DNA from: Peredibacter sp045999315
GTDB taxonomy: Bacteria; Bdellovibrionota; Bacteriovoracia; Bacteriovoracales; Bacteriovoracaceae
Assembly: GCF_045999315.1 (NCBI RefSeq)
Contig: NZ_CP174607.1
Span: 2,356,001 to 2,420,000, forward strand
DNA: 64,000 nucleotides
Direction: 5' to 3'
Positions 41,639 through 50,727 of the stretch are shown here, one piece after another. The translations under genes were made by a program, and so were the position numbers. Positions within the stretch are counted from its first letter, which is position 1; each line of letters starts with the position of its first letter. The notes below the pieces were generated by a model. That model was not told where the DNA came from. It did not search any database and saw only the letters and a program-made list of their open reading frames with translations.

Positions 41639-44058
41639 CCTATGATGAATGGGACCCTAAGGAAGAGCGATTAAGGGAGGCCCTGTGTACTCTAGGAAAT
41701 GGCTATTTTGCGACTCGTGGAGCGGCCGAGGAGAATTCTGCAGGTGAATATCATTACCCCGGGACTTATCTTGCAGGAGGATTTAATCGTTCTCTATCGA
41801 AAGTAGGTGACCGCCAAGTCCGGAATGAGGATCTTGTTAATTGGCCCAATTGGATTCCCATCACATTTCGACATATCGGGGAAGATTGGTTTGATCTCTC
41901 GCAGGTTGAAATTATCTCTTATCAGCAAGAACTCAATCTGAAATTTGGAATGCTTTCAAGAAGTGTTTTATTCCGGGACCATCAGGGAAGGGAGTCATTG
42001 TTAAATGTAGATCGGCTGGTCAGTATGCATAATCAGCATGTGGCCAGCATTCGATGGAGATTAAAAGCGAAAAACTGGTCAGGCAAAATTGAAATTAAAA
42101 GCTGGTTAGATGGTGGGGTAAACAATTCGGGTGTTCATCGTTATCGTGATCTTAATTGTGATCACCATTCCATAAGAAAATTTCTGGAGATAAATGAAGA
42201 ATGTTTTTGCATGGAAACCATGACTCATGAGTCAGAGATCGTCGTTGCTCAGGCCATTCGCAATCGTCTTTTTATAGACAAGAGTGAAGTGTTTCCTCAT
42301 GAGTGTTGGAAAACAGAAAGAGGGATTGGACATGTGTACTTTGTTGATTGCGATGAGGAAAAAGAGATCCACCTCGAAAAAACAATGACTCTGTTTCATT
42401 CTCGAGACCGCGCCCTAAGTAACCCTCTCTATGAATCGCAGCGTCTCATAGGACAGTTAAAGGACTTTGCAGAGATTTTTGATTGTCACAAAAAGGAATG
42501 GGAGCGACTTTGGAATCTTTGCGATATAGAGCTTTCAGATAATCCTCGAGAAACGAAGCTCCTCCGTTTTCATATTTTTCATCTCATGCAAACAGTGTCT
42601 CTTCACAATATTGATATTGATGCCGGAGTTCCCTCACGAGGTCTTCATGGAGAGGCCTATCGAGGGCACATTTTTTGGGACGAAGTCTACATCTTTCCCT
42701 TCTTGAATGTGCGTATTCCTCAGTTGACCAGGTCATTACTTCTCTATCGCTATCGAAGATTAGATGAGGCCCGACTGAATGCCCTGGTCGATGGCCATCC
42801 GGGCGCTCTGTATCCTTGGCAGAGTGGAAGTAACGGTGAAGAAGAAAGCCAACTCATGCATTTAAATCCGGTATCAGGTAAATGGATTCCGGATTCCACT
42901 TATCTGCAACGTCACATCAATACCATCATTATCTACAATATCTGGAAGTACATCCAGACGACTAATGATACTGAATTTCTCTCCTTTTTTGGGATTGAGA
43001 TGATGCTTGAGATCTGTCGCTATTGGGCAAGTAAGATGACCTACAATATCAATCGAGACCGATATGACATCAAAGGGATCGTGGGACCAGATGAATTTCA
43101 TACTGCCTATCCGGGGTCATCCGAGTTAGGGATTAATAATAATGCTTACACCAATTTTATGGTGTCCTGGTGCCTCAGAACAACAGTGGAAATGTTTCGT
43201 ACTTTACCGGTTAACCGACGCCGAGACATGCTCAATAGTCTTGCTCTTCCCAATGATGAGTTGGAGAGTTGGCTTGAGAAAAGTCGTAAGCTCTACATTC
43301 CCATCCGTCAGGACGGCATCATCGAGCAGTTTGAAGGGTTTGAAAAATTGAAAAATCTCAATTGGGATCACTATAAAAGTAAGTACGGGAACATTCAGCG
43401 AATCGACAGAATTCTTGAGGCCGAAGGGGACGATGCTAATAACTACAAACTCAATAAGCAGTGTGATGTCTTGATGATTTATTATCTTTTCCTCCCGGAC
43501 GAGCTCCAAAAAAACTATGAGTGGTTGGGATATCATTTCGATCCCGATAGCATTGTTAAGAACATTCAGTACCATTTATCATTGTCTTCAAATGGTTCGA
43601 CCTTGAGTCGGGTGGTTCATTCATGGATTCTCTCACGCTATGATCTGGATCTTTCGTGGCACTGGTTCCAGCGTGCGCTGGAGAGCGACATTTCAGACAT
43701 TCAAGGGGGAACAACTCAAGAAGGTATTCATTTAGGTGCGATGGCGGGAACAGTTGATCTGGTTCAACGATGCTTTACCGGTATTGAAGTGAGAGATGAC
43801 GTCATCTGGTTATTACCTCATATCCCCAGTAAAATCTCATCCATGAATTTACGGGTCCGTTTCAGAGGACATTCAATTTTGATTCAGTTTAAAAGGAATG
43901 AATGTAAAGTCAAAATTGAACGAAGCTGGATGATTCCTGGCAAAATAGGTTTCCAAGGCAATGTCCATGAATTTAATGAGGGAGACGAATTTACTTTTGT
44001 TTTTTCAACTCATCAGCAAAAATTTTTTACTGACAAAATATCTTCTGCATCGCTTTAA
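41620..44058 (+). CDS. Glycoside hydrolase family 65 disaccharide phosphorylase
   Basis: 812 aa. N-terminal beta-sandwich domain (EERLREALCTLGNGYFATRG), then the (alpha/alpha)6 barrel with GLHGEAYRGHIFWDEVYIFP and GIVGPDEFHTAYPG, whose Glu492 is the expected general acid, then QGGTTQEGIHLGAMAGTVDL. GH65 members phosphorolyse trehalose, trehalose-6-phosphate, maltose or kojibiose to beta-glucose-1-phosphate, which the upstream phosphomutase domain would convert to glucose-6-phosphate. AGGA precedes the ATG. Its end overlaps the convergent ArsR gene by 32 bases. Confidence 0.9.
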   Translation: METWSIAYDEWDPKEERLREALCTLGNGYFATRGAAEENSAGEYHYPGTYLAGGFNRSLSKVGDRQVRNEDLVNWPNWIPITFRHIGEDWFDLSQVEIISYQQELNLKFGMLSRSVLFRDHQGRESLLNVDRLVSMHNQHVASIRWRLKAKNWSGKIEIKSWLDGGVNNSGVHRYRDLNCDHHSIRKFLEINEECFCMETMTHESEIVVAQAIRNRLFIDKSEVFPHECWKTERGIGHVYFVDCDEEKEIHLEKTMTLFHSRDRALSNPLYESQRLIGQLKDFAEIFDCHKKEWERLWNLCDIELSDNPRETKLLRFHIFHLMQTVSLHNIDIDAGVPSRGLHGEAYRGHIFWDEVYIFPFLNVRIPQLTRSLLLYRYRRLDEARLNALVDGHPGALYPWQSGSNGEEESQLMHLNPVSGKWIPDSTYLQRHINTIIIYNIWKYIQTTNDTEFLSFFGIEMMLEICRYWASKMTYNINRDRYDIKGIVGPDEFHTAYPGSSELGINNNAYTNFMVSWCLRTTVEMFRTLPVNRRRDMLNSLALPNDELESWLEKSRKLYIPIRQDGIIEQFEGFEKLKNLNWDHYKSKYGNIQRIDRILEAEGDDANNYKLNKQCDVLMIYYLFLPDELQKNYEWLGYHFDPDSIVKNIQYHLSLSSNGSTLSRVVHSWILSRYDLDLSWHWFQRALESDISDIQGGTTQEGIHLGAMAGTVDLVQRCFTGIEVRDDVIWLLPHIPSKISSMNLRVRFRGHSILIQFKRNECKVKIERSWMIPGKIGFQGNVHEFNEGDEFTFVFSTHQQKFFTDKISSASL

Positions 44059-44320
44059 GCAATTTTGTGACCTGCAGATTATTGATGTAGTAATAGGAGA
44101 AATTCTTTTCTCTCCTCAGGCCAAGAAGACCTTCATTTTGCATTCGTTTTAAAAATTGAGAGGTGTGCGACTGAGAGAGTCCGACCGCCTCTTGAATTTC
44201 TGAGACTTGTTTTTCGCCATCACTTAAATAACAGAGAATCAGCAATCGCTGGGGGTGGGCGAATTGCTTTAATAGTCCCGCAACTTCTTCGCATTGATCT
44301 TGCATTAATTCTATATCCAT
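44027..44320 (-). CDS. ArsR-family persulfide sensor candidate (BigR/SqrR-like)
   Basis: 97 aa. FAHPQRLLILCYLSDGEKQV and VGLSQSHTSQFLKRMQNEGL match the BigR/SqrR branch. The conserved redox pair is present: Cys30 in LLILC and Cys96 in KIFCQ at the C terminus; Cys10 is extra. In this branch a per/polysulfide bridges the two cysteines and releases DNA. The gene sits beside TSUP, YeeE, persulfide-dioxygenase and Atm1-like genes, the known BigR regulon. Overlaps the TSUP gene by ten bases. Confidence 0.82.
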   Translation of the reverse strand: MDIELMQDQCEEVAGLLKQFAHPQRLLILCYLSDGEKQVSEIQEAVGLSQSHTSQFLKRMQNEGLLGLRREKNFSYYYINNLQVTKLLKAMQKIFCQ

Positions 44321-45045
44321 ACCGACCTCATAATACTAACTGTGGAATAGGCCACCACAAGTGTAAAGACGATTTTTCTGGTCCTTAAAAATTTAGCAGG
44401 GATTTTTCTTATAAGAATGACCGATGCTATTGAGCCCAGAATGATGAGAGTGAATTCAGTGGGAGTGACTATGTCTTTGGCCTCTTGCCATTGAAAAATA
44501 AAGGACATGATTGAAACCAGTAAAATGCTTGCCAGACCATTGCCCAACGCTTCTTGATAGTTCATACCATAAAAGCGGATGAGAATGGGCATAAGAAGCA
44601 CTCCACCTCCAAGACCGGTCAATGTTGTTATCATTCCTAAAGTGAGACCGATTATAATTGATTTCACCAGACTCTGCCGCAAATTGATTTTTCCAATTTC
44701 GTAACGCTCATTCCAAACACCGATTAAGCTGTATATCGCGATGGCGATGATAAGAACCGCGACGAAGTAATCCGGTACAAGATTTTTAAGAGGCAAAGTA
44801 AGTACATTACCAATACCTCCTCCTGCAGCAAGAATGAGAATGAGGCGTAAATTTAGTCTTGGTCTCACGCCTATTAAGTTTATTAAAGTGCTGATTATAA
44901 CGATGGCCAGTGAAAGGATAGTGGCTTTTTTTAATGTGAGACCTAAAAGACCGATCAAAAGAGGAATCGAAATAAGTGCCCCACCAGCGCCAGTGAGCCC
45001 CATGATTAATCCAACAGTTAGTCCTATCATCATGTAAAGGAGCAT
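44311..45045 (-). CDS. TSUP (TauE/SafE) family sulfite/organosulfur exporter
   Basis: 244 aa, about seven to eight hydrophobic helices; two-repeat layout with GLIMGLTGAGGALISIPLLI at the N terminus and ITTLTGLGGGVLLMPILI in the middle, the paired GxGGG motifs of the family. It probably moves sulfite or another C1-S compound out of the cell. Co-transcribed with the BigR-like regulator and divergent from the YeeE pair. Confidence 0.87.
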   Translation of the reverse strand: MLLYMMIGLTVGLIMGLTGAGGALISIPLLIGLLGLTLKKATILSLAIVIISTLINLIGVRPRLNLRLILILAAGGGIGNVLTLPLKNLVPDYFVAVLIIAIAIYSLIGVWNERYEIGKINLRQSLVKSIIIGLTLGMITTLTGLGGGVLLMPILIRFYGMNYQEALGNGLASILLVSIMSFIFQWQEAKDIVTPTEFTLIILGSIASVILIRKIPAKFLRTRKIVFTLVVAYSTVSIMRSVWI

Positions 45046-45075
45046 GGTTTTTCCTTGATTGTAATCGTTATTTAT

Positions 45076-45097
45076 AATATTATGATTTTGTAATATT
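45076..45097. promoter_or_regulatory. AT-rich inverted repeat in the divergent sulfur-island promoter
   Basis: AATATTA-N8-TAATATT lies in the 73-base gap between the TSUP and first YeeE genes. It is the natural place for the BigR-like repressor to bind; the site's exact preference is unknown. Confidence 0.45.
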
Positions 45098-45118
45098 TCA
45101 AGTCAAAAGAGGTCCTCA

Positions 45119-45529
45119 ATGATGGCAATATTAGGTGGAGCGATTATCGGGATTGCGGCGAGTTTACTGCTTCTTTTTGATGGAAGAGTAACAGGTATTA
45201 GTGGAATCACCGCAGGGGCCATAAAGTTAAACACCCCAGATCGAATGTGGCGAGTTTCATTTTTACTTGGTCTGATTATCGGTGGAGTTGTCCTGCGTAT
45301 CATTCGACCAGAGGCCCTCACGATCGTTTCAGAGGCCATTCCCACAGATTATGCGATCGCCGGATTTTTAGTTGGATTTGGCACGGTACTGGGAAGTGGT
45401 TGTACTTCTGGACATGGAGTCTGTGGATTGTCGCGACTCTCTGTCCGTTCACTAGTGGCCGTTGTTATTTTTATGGGGACCGCGATGGTTTCTTTATTTG
45501 TCTTTAAGACACTTCGAGGTGGAATATGA
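45119..45529 (+). CDS. YeeE/YedE-family half-transporter, first half
   Basis: 136 aa, four hydrophobic helices. GSGCTSGHGVCGLSRLS holds the conserved cysteines of the YeeE/YedE family; DGRVTGISGITAGAI is the first-helix motif. The full-length YeeE protein of E. coli imports thiosulfate through a cysteine relay; here it is split into two genes, as in BigR operons. Overlaps the second half by four bases. Confidence 0.85.
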   Translation: MMAILGGAIIGIAASLLLLFDGRVTGISGITAGAIKLNTPDRMWRVSFLLGLIIGGVVLRIIRPEALTIVSEAIPTDYAIAGFLVGFGTVLGSGCTSGHGVCGLSRLSVRSLVAVVIFMGTAMVSLFVFKTLRGGI

Positions 45530-45948
45530 AAAATATTGTCGCCTTTTTCTCCGGATTAATTTTTGCTTTAGGGCTTGGTATCAGTGGAATGACCCGACCG
45601 GATGTCGTAAAAGGTTTTTTGGACATCACTGGTAATTGGAACTGGTCTCTCATGGGAGTAATGATTGGGGCGATCCTGGTTCATAGTATTGCTTATCGAC
45701 TTATTATGAAGCGAAAATCTCCCATATTAGAACGAGAGTTTTATGTTCCAACGAAGAAAGGTATTGATGCCCGTTTGGTTCTTGGGGCCATTATCTTTGG
45801 AGTCGGTTGGGGTTGGGGAGGTATATGTCCTGGCCCTAGTATCGTTAACCTTGCCGGAGGGGCGACAAGCATCGTTATTTTTGTTCTATTTATGTTACTT
45901 GGCATGAAAGTCTTTCAATGGTTTGATAATAGGGTCCTATCGAAATAA
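45526..45948 (+). CDS. YeeE/YedE-family half-transporter, second half (DUF6691-like)
   Basis: 140 aa, four hydrophobic helices. ALGLGISGMTRPDVVKGFLD at the start and GWGWGGICPGPSIVNLAGG with the key Cys are typical of the second half. It should associate with the preceding half to make a sulfur-compound channel. Coupled by ATGA to the upstream gene; the dioxygenase gene begins 12 bases after it. Confidence 0.85.
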   Translation: MKNIVAFFSGLIFALGLGISGMTRPDVVKGFLDITGNWNWSLMGVMIGAILVHSIAYRLIMKRKSPILEREFYVPTKKGIDARLVLGAIIFGVGWGWGGICPGPSIVNLAGGATSIVIFVLFMLLGMKVFQWFDNRVLSK

Positions 45949-45960
45949 AGCGAGGCCTTT

Positions 45961-46674
45961 ATGCAAAATAGTCCAATCTTTTATCAGCTTTTTGAAAAAG
46001 ATTCCTCGACCTATACCTACCTTCTGGGCGATGTAAAAACCGCCGAGGCCATTATTATTGATCCGGTTTCTGAGACGGTTGAAAGAGATTTGAAACTCAT
46101 CAATGATTTGGGCCTCAAATTAAAATATATTCTTGAGACCCATGTTCATGCGGACCATATCACCGGCTCTGGTGTCCTTCGCAATCGAACTGGCGCTCAA
46201 ATTGCCTTGGGCGCGGCCAATGATTCGAGTTGTGCCGACATTTCTTTGAAAGATGGCGACGAGATTAAGTTTGGGGCCCATAAAATTACCGCGATTGAAA
46301 CTCCCGGTCACACTAAAGGCTGCTTGACTTATTTTTTGGATAACATGCTTTTTACAGGGGACACTCTTCTTATTCGCGGATGCGGTCGAACTGATTTTCA
46401 AGATGGCTCTTCGGAAAAACTCTTCCATAGTGTTCGAGAAAAGATCTTTTCTTTCCCTGACTCGACCTACATTTATCCGGCCCATGATTATAAAGGCTTC
46501 ACAAGAACAACTGTGGGAGATGAGAAAAAGCTAAATCCTCGTCTTAAATTAGAGAACACTAAAGAAGATTTTGTGAAGATCATGGCCAATCTTAAACTTG
46601 ATTACCCTAAAAAAATCCAAGTCGCTGTGCCGGCCAATATGCAGTGTGGTATTAGAGCATCAATGAATGAGTGA
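45961..46674 (+). CDS. ETHE1-type persulfide dioxygenase
   Basis: 237 aa metallo-beta-lactamase fold. Iron ligands: ETHVHADHITG, ETPGHTKGC, FTGDTLLIRGCGRTDFQDGS, YPAHDYKG. The CGRTDFQ and the closing NPRL segment identify the persulfide dioxygenase (Blh/ETHE1) group, which converts glutathione persulfide to sulfite. Sulfite would be the TSUP substrate. Its end overlaps the Atm1-like exporter gene by eight bases, so export is coupled to oxidation. Confidence 0.9.
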   Translation: MQNSPIFYQLFEKDSSTYTYLLGDVKTAEAIIIDPVSETVERDLKLINDLGLKLKYILETHVHADHITGSGVLRNRTGAQIALGAANDSSCADISLKDGDEIKFGAHKITAIETPGHTKGCLTYFLDNMLFTGDTLLIRGCGRTDFQDGSSEKLFHSVREKIFSFPDSTYIYPAHDYKGFTRTTVGDEKKLNPRLKLENTKEDFVKIMANLKLDYPKKIQVAVPANMQCGIRASMNE

Positions 46675-48484
46675 GAACAATTCCTTTAGCGCGGCATCCG
46701 AAACCGTCGAACGCAATCATTGGCAGACTTTAAAGATTCTTGGGCATTACTTATGGCCCATGGATCGTAAAGATCTTCGAGTTAGAGTGGTTTTTGCTTT
46801 GTTCTTTCTTGCTGCTGGAAAAATATTAAACGTTTATGTTCCTTTTCTTCTAAAATCGTCTATTGATCAACTTTCTCCGGCCACCAAGGTCTTGGCCCTT
46901 CCATTTGGACTTATCCTGGCCTACGGTAGTGCGCGATTGCTGGTAGGAATCTTCGAAGAGTTACGAGACCTGATTTTTGTGAAAGTAGAACAGCATGCTC
47001 AAAGAACCATTGCTCTTCATACCTTTCGCCATCTTCACAATCTTTCACTTGATTTCCATTTGTCACGACAGACGGGAGGTCTCTCCCGAGTGATTGAAAG
47101 AGGAACAAGAGGAATCCAGTTCTTATTGGATTTCATGACCTTTAATATTATTCCGACGATCCTTGAAATTTTTCTGGTCACTGGAGTTTTGATTTATCAT
47201 TTTAATCTGGCCTATGCTTCAGTGATCTTTATCACAATCGCCATTTACATCGTTCTGACATTAATGGTTACAGAGTGGCGGCTTAAGTATCGCAAGGCCA
47301 TGAATAGCGCTGAAACCAAGGCCAATACCCGGGCGATTGACAGTCTCCTCAATTTTGAAACTGTTAAATATTTTGGGAATGAAGAACACGAGTTTCATCG
47401 TTTTGATGAATCACTTGCTCAGTATGAATCGGCCGCCATCAAAGGACAGAACAGTCTTTCTATTTTGAACCTCACTCAAAAGGGCATCATTTCCATCGGC
47501 CTCATCATCATTATGCTTATGGCCGCCAAGGATGTGGTAAATGGAAAGATCACTGTGGGTGATTTTGTTCTTGTAAATACTTTTTTGATTCAGCTTTACC
47601 TACCACTTAACTTTTTGGGTTTTGTTTACCGCGAAATAAAAAACAGTCTGGTGGATATGGATAAAATGTTTGAACTCATTAAGGTCCACGCCACCGTGGC
47701 CGATGATACAGACGCAAAATCTCTTATAGTTACTCATGCCGTAATTGAATTTGAGGACGTGCGATTTGGTTATAAAAGTGATCGTGAGATCCTTAAAGGT
47801 ATCAGTTTTAAAATAGATTCCGGTAAGACTCTTGCCATCGTGGGCCCTAGTGGTTCAGGGAAATCGACCATTGGACGTTTATTATATCGTTTTTATGATG
47901 TGACCGGCGGAGCGATTAAAATCGACGGTCAAAATATTCGTCATGTAAAACAACAGTCACTTCGCTCACACATTGGCATGGTTCCTCAGGACACGGTTCT
48001 TTTCAACGATACGATTGGTTACAACATACAATATGGTCGACCAGATGCCACGCTGGATGAAGTAAGGCACGCGGCCCAGTTGGCCCACATTGATGAGTTT
48101 ATCAATGAGCTTCCTGATAAGTATGAAACACCAGTAGGCGAGAGAGGGCTTAAACTATCTGGTGGTGAGAAGCAGCGTGTGGCCATTGCTAGAACCATTC
48201 TTAAAAATTCTGAGATCCTTCTCTTTGATGAGGCCACTTCTGCATTGGATTCCCATAAGGAAAAGGAAATTCAAAAATCCCTTAAGGATATTTCACGAGA
48301 TCGCTCCACTTTGATTATTGCTCACCGGCTTTCAACCATTACCCATGCAGATGAGATAATTGTTTTGCAAAATGGAAGGATCGTTGAAAGAGGCGTTCAC
48401 AGTCAATTACTTCGTCAAGGTGGCATTTACACATCTATGTGGGCAAGGCAGCAGGAAGAGGAAGCTCATTCCATTCAGGTATAA
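46667..48484 (+). CDS. Atm1-type ABC exporter
   Basis: 605 aa half-transporter: six helices in residues about 25-320, then the ATPase with GPSGSGKSTIGRLLY (Walker A), LSGGEKQRVAIARTIL (signature), ILLFDEATSALD (Walker B) and IIAHRLSTI. The GERGLKLSGG segment and overall length match Atm1/ABCB7/HMT1. Family members export glutathione-sulfur or glutathione-metal species. In this operon it may expel glutathione persulfide or polysulfide (inference). No partner half-transporter nearby, so a homodimer. Confidence 0.88.
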   Translation: MSENNSFSAASETVERNHWQTLKILGHYLWPMDRKDLRVRVVFALFFLAAGKILNVYVPFLLKSSIDQLSPATKVLALPFGLILAYGSARLLVGIFEELRDLIFVKVEQHAQRTIALHTFRHLHNLSLDFHLSRQTGGLSRVIERGTRGIQFLLDFMTFNIIPTILEIFLVTGVLIYHFNLAYASVIFITIAIYIVLTLMVTEWRLKYRKAMNSAETKANTRAIDSLLNFETVKYFGNEEHEFHRFDESLAQYESAAIKGQNSLSILNLTQKGIISIGLIIIMLMAAKDVVNGKITVGDFVLVNTFLIQLYLPLNFLGFVYREIKNSLVDMDKMFELIKVHATVADDTDAKSLIVTHAVIEFEDVRFGYKSDREILKGISFKIDSGKTLAIVGPSGSGKSTIGRLLYRFYDVTGGAIKIDGQNIRHVKQQSLRSHIGMVPQDTVLFNDTIGYNIQYGRPDATLDEVRHAAQLAHIDEFINELPDKYETPVGERGLKLSGGEKQRVAIARTILKNSEILLFDEATSALDSHKEKEIQKSLKDISRDRSTLIIAHRLSTITHADEIIVLQNGRIVERGVHSQLLRQGGIYTSMWARQQEEEAHSIQV

Positions 48485-48531
48485 TGGCGCCCTGGCCACT
48501 TTCATTATTGTAAGTCAGGTCTAAACTACCC

Positions 48532-48900
48532 ATGAGTGAAGCTTGCATTAAGCGAGTGAAGGAGTCACTTATGGAATCATTTCCTGTTCATTCAGTGTAT
48601 GAGCTGGAGTTTCCAGAATTCACTGCGGAGATTTCGGTACTGTCCTCAACACATCTGCAATTTGAGATAAAAACAGGGCGCTACGAACGAACGGCCATCG
48701 TAAATTATGAGGCCATAAAAATTCGGAGCGGAGTGTTTGTTGTAAGTTGGCAGGAAGAGGACAGGTCCACCATTGTTCACGTAGAAGACTTCATTAATAA
48801 AAAAATCTACACTTTTGCCACACTGGATGACCACACCTTCATAAGGTCAAAGGGCAATATTCGATTTATCGAGGAGCTGAACGAGGGGGCCCATCATTAA
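48532..48900 (+). CDS. MoaF-like domain protein
   Basis: 122 aa, all-beta. Features such as VYELEFPEFTAEISVLSSTH, AIKIRSGVFVVSWQEED and TIVHVEDFINKKIYTFATLD recall the MoaF-related domain, a calycin-like barrel. The role is unclear. The MFS gene follows directly, with a GAGGGGG sequence at the end of this gene that may serve as its ribosome site. Confidence 0.65.
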   Translation: MSEACIKRVKESLMESFPVHSVYELEFPEFTAEISVLSSTHLQFEIKTGRYERTAIVNYEAIKIRSGVFVVSWQEEDRSTIVHVEDFINKKIYTFATLDDHTFIRSKGNIRFIEELNEGAHH

Positions 48901-48916
48901 TTTCAAAATAGGTGTC

Positions 48917-50380
48917 TTGATCGCAACCATTCTGGGATCGAGTATGGTCTTTATAGATGGATCTGTGGTGAACGTCATTATGCCCGAGTTGCAGAGAGAA
49001 TTTAGTGCCACCGGTGTCGAAATTCAATGGGTGGTAGAGTCTTATTTGTTGTTTCTTGCTTCATTAATCTTAGTAGGCGGCTCTATTGGCGATCACTTTG
49101 GAAGAAAACTCATCTTTCAAATAGGAACAGTCTTTTTTATTCTGGCCTCTATTGGTTGTGGGTTCTCTCAAACTCTTCTCCAGATGACCATATTCAGATC
49201 TTTGCAGGGAATAGGCGGGGCGCTCCTTACACCGGGAAGCCTGGCCATTATCAACAGCGTCTTTCCGAGGAATGAACGTGGAAGGGCCATTGGAACTTGG
49301 TCGGCCTTTAGTTCTATAACAACCGCATTTGGACCTGTGCTAGGCGGTTGGCTTGCTGATAACTTGTCCTGGCGTTGGGTCTTTTTTATTAATGTTCCGC
49401 TTGGGTTACTCACCATCTTTTTCACTCGAAGTTTTGTTCCAACTCAATGTCATGAAACAGGCAGAGAACCTCTGGACCTGCAAGGAGTCGTGATCTCAAC
49501 AGCAGGGATTGCGAGTATTGTGTTTGGTCTCATCGAAGCAAACTATCTTATCATGATATTAGGTGTAATTCTCATGGTGCTTTTTTTTCTCATCGAAAGA
49601 AGAACCAACAACCCGCTTGTCCCTCTGTCATTTTTTAAATCGCGTATTTTTTCGGCCGTGAATATGTCTACTTTTCTTTTGTATGGTGCCTTGAGCATCG
49701 TGTTCTATTTTCTTCCTTTTAATCTTATTCAAGTGCAGGGCTTTTCTGCCACAGAGGCAGGAGCGGCCAATCTTCCTTTCGTTATTATCATCTTCCTTTT
49801 TTCCAGATGGTCGGGTGGACTCTATGATCGGGTAGGGGCCCGTCTTCCTATCGCACTGGGGTCCCTTATTACAGGGATTGGTTTTCTTGCCTTGGGATTT
49901 ATGCCCGGTCTTAATTCATCTTACTGGAAAGACTTTTTACCTGGATTAATTTTGTTTGGCATCGGCATGTCTCTTTGTATTGCTCCTTTGACCACTGCGG
50001 TTCTGGGGGCCGTTCCAGAGAGATTTTCGGGACTCGCTTCAGGAATCAACAATGCAGTCACAAGGCTTGCGGGTCTTGTGGGCATCGCCATCATGACCGC
50101 CATGATTATTCTGTGGTTTCATCATTACCTTGATCTGGCCCTGATTAATATGCCACTAGATTCGTCTTTAAAAAGTGATCTTTTGAGGCGCTCAAATGAA
50201 CTTGCGGGTCTTCAAGGGAATTCTCAAATCGTGAATGGAATTATTAAAAGCGCCTATCTTGAGAGCTTTAAATCGGTCATGATTTCTTCTGCGCTTTTGT
50301 CATTTGGGAGCTCTCTTTGTGCCTTGGTTTTTTTACCAAGTGAAAAGGTTATTCGCCTGCCTCTCTCACCTGTTAGATAA
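48917..50380 (+). CDS. MFS drug-efflux transporter (DHA2, EmrB/QacA-like)
   Basis: 487 aa, 14 hydrophobic helices. SSMVFIDGSVVNVIMPELQR is the DHA2 first-helix motif (the usual LD is ID), GDHFGRKLIFQIG is motif A, and GPVLGGWLADNLSWRWVFFI motif C. No ATG fits the start: TTG at 48917 gives 487 aa, but an ATT at 48896, six bases after GAGGGGG, would add seven residues and restore the normal N terminus. Operon with the MoaF-like gene upstream and a small membrane gene downstream. Confidence 0.85.
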   Translation: MIATILGSSMVFIDGSVVNVIMPELQREFSATGVEIQWVVESYLLFLASLILVGGSIGDHFGRKLIFQIGTVFFILASIGCGFSQTLLQMTIFRSLQGIGGALLTPGSLAIINSVFPRNERGRAIGTWSAFSSITTAFGPVLGGWLADNLSWRWVFFINVPLGLLTIFFTRSFVPTQCHETGREPLDLQGVVISTAGIASIVFGLIEANYLIMILGVILMVLFFLIERRTNNPLVPLSFFKSRIFSAVNMSTFLLYGALSIVFYFLPFNLIQVQGFSATEAGAANLPFVIIIFLFSRWSGGLYDRVGARLPIALGSLITGIGFLALGFMPGLNSSYWKDFLPGLILFGIGMSLCIAPLTTAVLGAVPERFSGLASGINNAVTRLAGLVGIAIMTAMIILWFHHYLDLALINMPLDSSLKSDLLRRSNELAGLQGNSQIVNGIIKSAYLESFKSVMISSALLSFGSSLCALVFLPSEKVIRLPLSPVR

Positions 50381-50398
50381 TGATGAAAAGGAGGCCCT

Positions 50399-50599
50399 AT
50401 GATTTTATGGAGCTCCGATACAGGATACAATTTTCTGGTTTGTTTCTTTCTTTTCTGGACCCTTCAGATTGTGATGGGAGTTTTTATTAAGCTGAAAAAT
50501 CTCGGCATCACCCGTGAAAATTATCGCCATCGTATTCAAGATTTACTTCATGAATATGTGAATAAATTAGAAGAGCCTTATCATCGAAAACACAGCTAG
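50399..50599 (+). CDS. Small membrane protein after MFS gene
   Basis: 66 aa with AAAGGAGG ahead of its ATG. One hydrophobic helix (FLVCFFLFWTLQIVMGVFI) followed by a charged helix (NYRHRIQDLLHEYVNKLEE). Begins 18 bases after the MFS gene on the same strand. Unknown function; it may be a partner or unrelated. Confidence 0.65.
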   Translation: MILWSSDTGYNFLVCFFLFWTLQIVMGVFIKLKNLGITRENYRHRIQDLLHEYVNKLEEPYHRKHS

Positions 50600-50727
50600 T
50601 TCCATTGCCATGAACTTGAGGCACGGCCAAAATTAAGGTGCAAAATCGCTTTGGCACTGAATGAAATCCATGAGTTCCGTAAAACGGCGCCATTGCGAAG
50701 TTTTTTGGAAGTGCTAGGATATGGGCC

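Noticed and set aside
46120..46485. Open frame of 121 codons on the minus strand
   Set aside because: Antisense shadow of the persulfide dioxygenase gene.
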